The translations under genes and the position numbers were made by a program. From positions 1,674,001 through 1,738,000 of the forward strand of contig JAWKWE010000004.1 of the NCBI GenBank assembly GCA_041397645.1: a DNA stretch of 64,000 nt, in the 5' to 3' direction. This document shows, in pieces, positions 61,759-64,000 of the stretch (positions within the stretch are counted from its first letter, which is position 1; every line of letters begins with the position of its first letter). Source of the DNA: Hyphomicrobiaceae bacterium. Its GTDB lineage: Bacteria; Pseudomonadota; Alphaproteobacteria; Rhizobiales; Hyphomicrobiaceae. The notes under the pieces are model-generated. The model was not told where the DNA came from, ran no database searches, and saw only the letters and a program-made list of their open reading frames with translations.

Positions 61759-62670
61759 TCAGAGGTTGAGCGTGCCTTGAGCCACCCGCACGACATGGCC
61801 GCCAATGCGAACGCCAGTCAATTTGTCCCCTTCGATCGTGATCGCCAACGAAATGCTGCTCGGGCGACCCATCTCGATGCCTTGCTCGATCTGAAGCTTG
61901 TGCGTTCCCTCGGTCAGATCGTCGAAATGATAGACGACACGGGCAAAGCCGATGGATGCCGATCCGGTGGCCGGATCCTCTGGAACGCCCACGTCAGGTG
62001 CAAACAGACGGGCATGAAATGCCGAATGCGAGCGCACGCATTGGCGCGTGTACAGGTAGACCCCCATGATGCCCTTGTCGGTCACGACGCGACTCCAGTG
62101 CCCCGCAGTCACGCGGACCTTGGACATGGCTTCCAGATTGGCGATCGGCACATAGGCGAAGACGTTTGCATCGCGCACCACTGTCGGTTTGTGATTTTCA
62201 AACCCGATCTCGCTGGCGATCAGTCCAAGGGCTGCTGCCAACTCATCGCGCTGGCCGAGGGTCTCGACTTCTCCGGGCAACTTGGGCGCGTCGAACTCGC
62301 CGAATGCGCCAGCACCTGCACGCAGCCGCACGCCAACGCGCACGCTGCCAATCTCCTCCTCAAGTGCGATGATCGCATCCCGCTCGCCGTTGACGACCGG
62401 CATCCGCAGCTCCGCGAGCAACGCAGCCGTTCCCAGCGTAGGATGGCCCGCGAACGGCACTTCGCGTGTGGGCGTAAAGATGCGGATCTTGGCTGTATGA
62501 CCGGGCGCGGTCGGCTTGCGCACGAAGACAGTCTCAGAAAGATTGAATTCGCGCGCGATGGCCTGCATCTCACCGGCCGTTAACCGGTCTGCCTCATGCA
62601 CAACAGCAAGAGGGTTTCCGCCGAGCGCGCGCTCCGTGAATACGTCCAGAATGTAGTAGTCGAGCGCCAT
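61759..62670 (-). CDS. PhzF-family isomerase/epimerase-like protein
   Basis: A 303-residue protein of the PhzF superfamily, with two similar halves. The N-terminus reads LDVFTERALGGNPLAVV, the family active-site region contains EFNLSETVFV (catalytic Glu position), and FAGHPTLGTAALL and PATGSASIGFARV are the conserved glycine-rich motifs. The protein probably isomerises or cyclises a small metabolite. No phenazine genes are nearby, so a phenazine role is not expected. Confidence 0.88.
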   Translation of the reverse strand: MALDYYILDVFTERALGGNPLAVVHEADRLTAGEMQAIAREFNLSETVFVRKPTAPGHTAKIRIFTPTREVPFAGHPTLGTAALLAELRMPVVNGERDAIIALEEEIGSVRVGVRLRAGAGAFGEFDAPKLPGEVETLGQRDELAAALGLIASEIGFENHKPTVVRDANVFAYVPIANLEAMSKVRVTAGHWSRVVTDKGIMGVYLYTRQCVRSHSAFHARLFAPDVGVPEDPATGSASIGFARVVYHFDDLTEGTHKLQIEQGIEMGRPSSISLAITIEGDKLTGVRIGGHVVRVAQGTLNL

Positions 62671-62785
62671 GCACTGCTCCTAAAGCCCGCCCTGTGGCAA
62701 AGCGGCGGCACCATGGGCCAAAGGCATGTTTCAGCCAAGCGCTTTTTTTGAAGCACGGCCGTGCGGAAGGAGCGCCAATGCTTCG

Positions 62786-63520
62786 CTAATCGAAGGACCA
62801 TGCAAACGAAGAGGCCAACAGCACGCGCGCATAGTGTGCCATCGCCAGCCCTTCCATGTCTGCGGGGCTTTTGAGAACGACAACCTCGGCAAGCTCCGGA
62901 TTACTCTCTGCGGCAATGTGCGCATGAACGCGTTGCACAAGATCGTCGGCGCCGAGCGGCGAGACATAGGGGACCGCAAACGAAACGTGGGCGGCAACCT
63001 GGGTGACCAGAAACCCATGCTGCGGTGTAACCGCCGACGCATCAAGACCAGTCTCTTCAGCAAGCTCTCGCGCGACGCTCCCGCGCACGTCGATCTGGTG
63101 ATCCTCCGACACATCGCGCGCATCGATAAATCCGCCCGGAAGATAGGCCAGCCCCTCATTGATATTGCCCGGCATCTGCCGCCCGAGGATGACGTAGCCT
63201 TCGCGCGAACGGATCAGAGCCGAGCCAAACCCGTCGCGCACCTGAGCCTCGTCCGGATAGCCCTCGTCGCGCCAGTAAAGGTAGTCCTTGAACTCGGTAG
63301 CGAGAAAGTCTGCGGTGGCATGACCGTCTTCGATATGAAGTCCATTCAGTACGTGCACGACGCCGTTGAAGAAATTCGGATTGGCCGCACATGCCATCCG
63401 CCAGTGATCGGCGATGACCTCGCGATGGTTATGGGCATAACGCCAGGTGCCCGAAACGAGGTGCGCATTTAACGATTCTATCCGCACCACACTCTCGACG
63501 GCACTCGCTGTGGTCTTCAT
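62786..63520 (-). CDS. Nudix-domain protein with unusual Nudix box
   Basis: A 244-residue protein. Its C-terminal half carries LPGGFIDARD and RELAEETGL, the end of a Nudix box that binds Mg2+ for hydrolysing nucleoside-diphosphate-linked compounds. The usual Gx5Ex7REUxEExGU spacing is broken: an extra loop separates the glycines from REL, and the first Glu is Ile. The N-terminal 110 residues are unlike simple Nudix enzymes. ATG 63520 is drawn; a TTG at 63553 would add 11 residues. The substrate cannot be predicted. Confidence 0.75.
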   Translation of the reverse strand: MKTTASAVESVVRIESLNAHLVSGTWRYAHNHREVIADHWRMACAANPNFFNGVVHVLNGLHIEDGHATADFLATEFKDYLYWRDEGYPDEAQVRDGFGSALIRSREGYVILGRQMPGNINEGLAYLPGGFIDARDVSEDHQIDVRGSVARELAEETGLDASAVTPQHGFLVTQVAAHVSFAVPYVSPLGADDLVQRVHAHIAAESNPELAEVVVLKSPADMEGLAMAHYARVLLASSFAWSFD

Positions 63521-64000
63521 TTCCAGATCGCTGTCCTTCTGAGTATCGCGCAATTCACTGTTCCACCGCAGACCATGCGTGTACGCAACGAATTGCCGCC
63601 AAATCGCCTAATTGGGCAAAACTCCGGTTGCCGAAGTTGACGTCGGGCCAAATGCTCAACGCCTTTATATAACGGCATATTTCAAGGTAGCGGTCTGGGG
63701 AAAATTTCATGAGCCGCGATGTTTGCGCACTTTGGCCATCGTGACGTCAGATTCCAACCGTCTATTTCCATCAACGACGTCGCGCGGGGGTGACAGTCAA
63801 GGACTGAAGACGACGGAAAGCACCGCTTCCTGTCTAATTACCGAATGATGTTGCGTTCGTCCGCTCGCCGGGGAAGGCGCAAGGCGCGCAACTGTGAAGG
63901 GGTCGTTGGGGGTTTTCTATTTCGTAGAACAAGGATGTCGATCCATTCGTCCAGCATCCGGCGGCAGCGCGTCATGCAAAGCCGTTGGTGACGGGCAGCG
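63521..64000. other. Right-end stretch without a supported gene
   Basis: The short open frames here (for example 63612-63848, plus) have no recognisable motif, ribosome-binding site or codon bias that I can support. The region probably holds the promoter of the Nudix gene and of whatever lies beyond the window. Confidence 0.4.

Noticed and set aside
63612..63848. 78-residue plus-strand frame at the right end
   Set aside because: No ribosome-binding site, no motif and low-complexity composition.

Overview
The window looks like a chromosomal segment of an alphaproteobacterium of the order Hyphomicrobiales (Rhizobiales), most likely close to Hyphomicrobium or Filomicrobium. The basis is the rhizobial-type flagellar set (MotC, MotE, a MotD-type FliK, a DUF1217 protein, FlaF, FlbT, an FtcR/Rem-type regulator), the moderately high GC, and the Tad, SqrR/BigR and mre-rod neighbourhoods. 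The genus is an inference.

Layout. 1-4.9 kb: the end of a tad (Flp pilus) cluster (partial tadB, tadC, and a tadD-like lipoprotein on the other strand). A sulfide module, a SqrR/BigR-type repressor divergent from a sulfide:quinone oxidoreductase, sits between them. 5-10.3 kb: a leucyl aminopeptidase, an NlpC/P60 peptidase, a D,D-carboxypeptidase and a dicarboxylate/amino-acid symporter. 10.5-45.2 kb: a nearly complete flagellar locus. It holds the export apparatus (FlhA, FlhB, FliP, FliQ, FliR, FliH, FliI, FliJ), C-ring (FliG, FliM, FliN), MS-ring, rod, hook, L and P rings, stator and accessory proteins (MotA, MotB, MotC, MotE), two flagellins, FlaF/FlbT and one OmpR-type regulator. A GH24 lysozyme without a signal peptide lies at the edge of the locus. 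A small island of unrecognised genes lies between fliK and the regulator.

45.3-52.8 kb: an accessory stretch with a GntR/UTRA regulator, a GT4 glycosyltransferase, an acyltransferase, a ZntB/CorA transporter, a TetR regulator divergent from an arylsulfatase, a C-terminal transposase remnant, and tRNA-Lys(CUU). 52.9-58.6 kb: the cell-elongation operon mreB-mreC-mreD-mrdA-rodA on the minus strand. 58.8-64 kb: leuA with a probable leucine leader peptide and attenuator-like hairpin, cytochrome b561, a PhzF-family protein and a Nudix protein.

How the genes work together. Most flagellar genes overlap their neighbours by 1-4 bases, which points to long co-transcribed units: DUF1217-flgF-fliI (minus), motA-fliM-fliN-fliG-flhB, flgB-flgC-fliE-flgG-flgA-flgI-motE-flgH-fliL-fliP, fliF-fliH-motB-motC-fliK, and ftcR/rem-flgE-flgK-flgL-flaF-flbT-flgD-fliQ-flhA-fliR-fliJ-flgJ-flgN. 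No chemotaxis genes and no visN/visR are present. No entirely new system is evident. The most interesting leads are the flagellum-linked GH24 lysozyme, the small-gene island at 33.2-34.2 kb, the perfect palindrome in front of the flagellar regulator, and the leuA leader.
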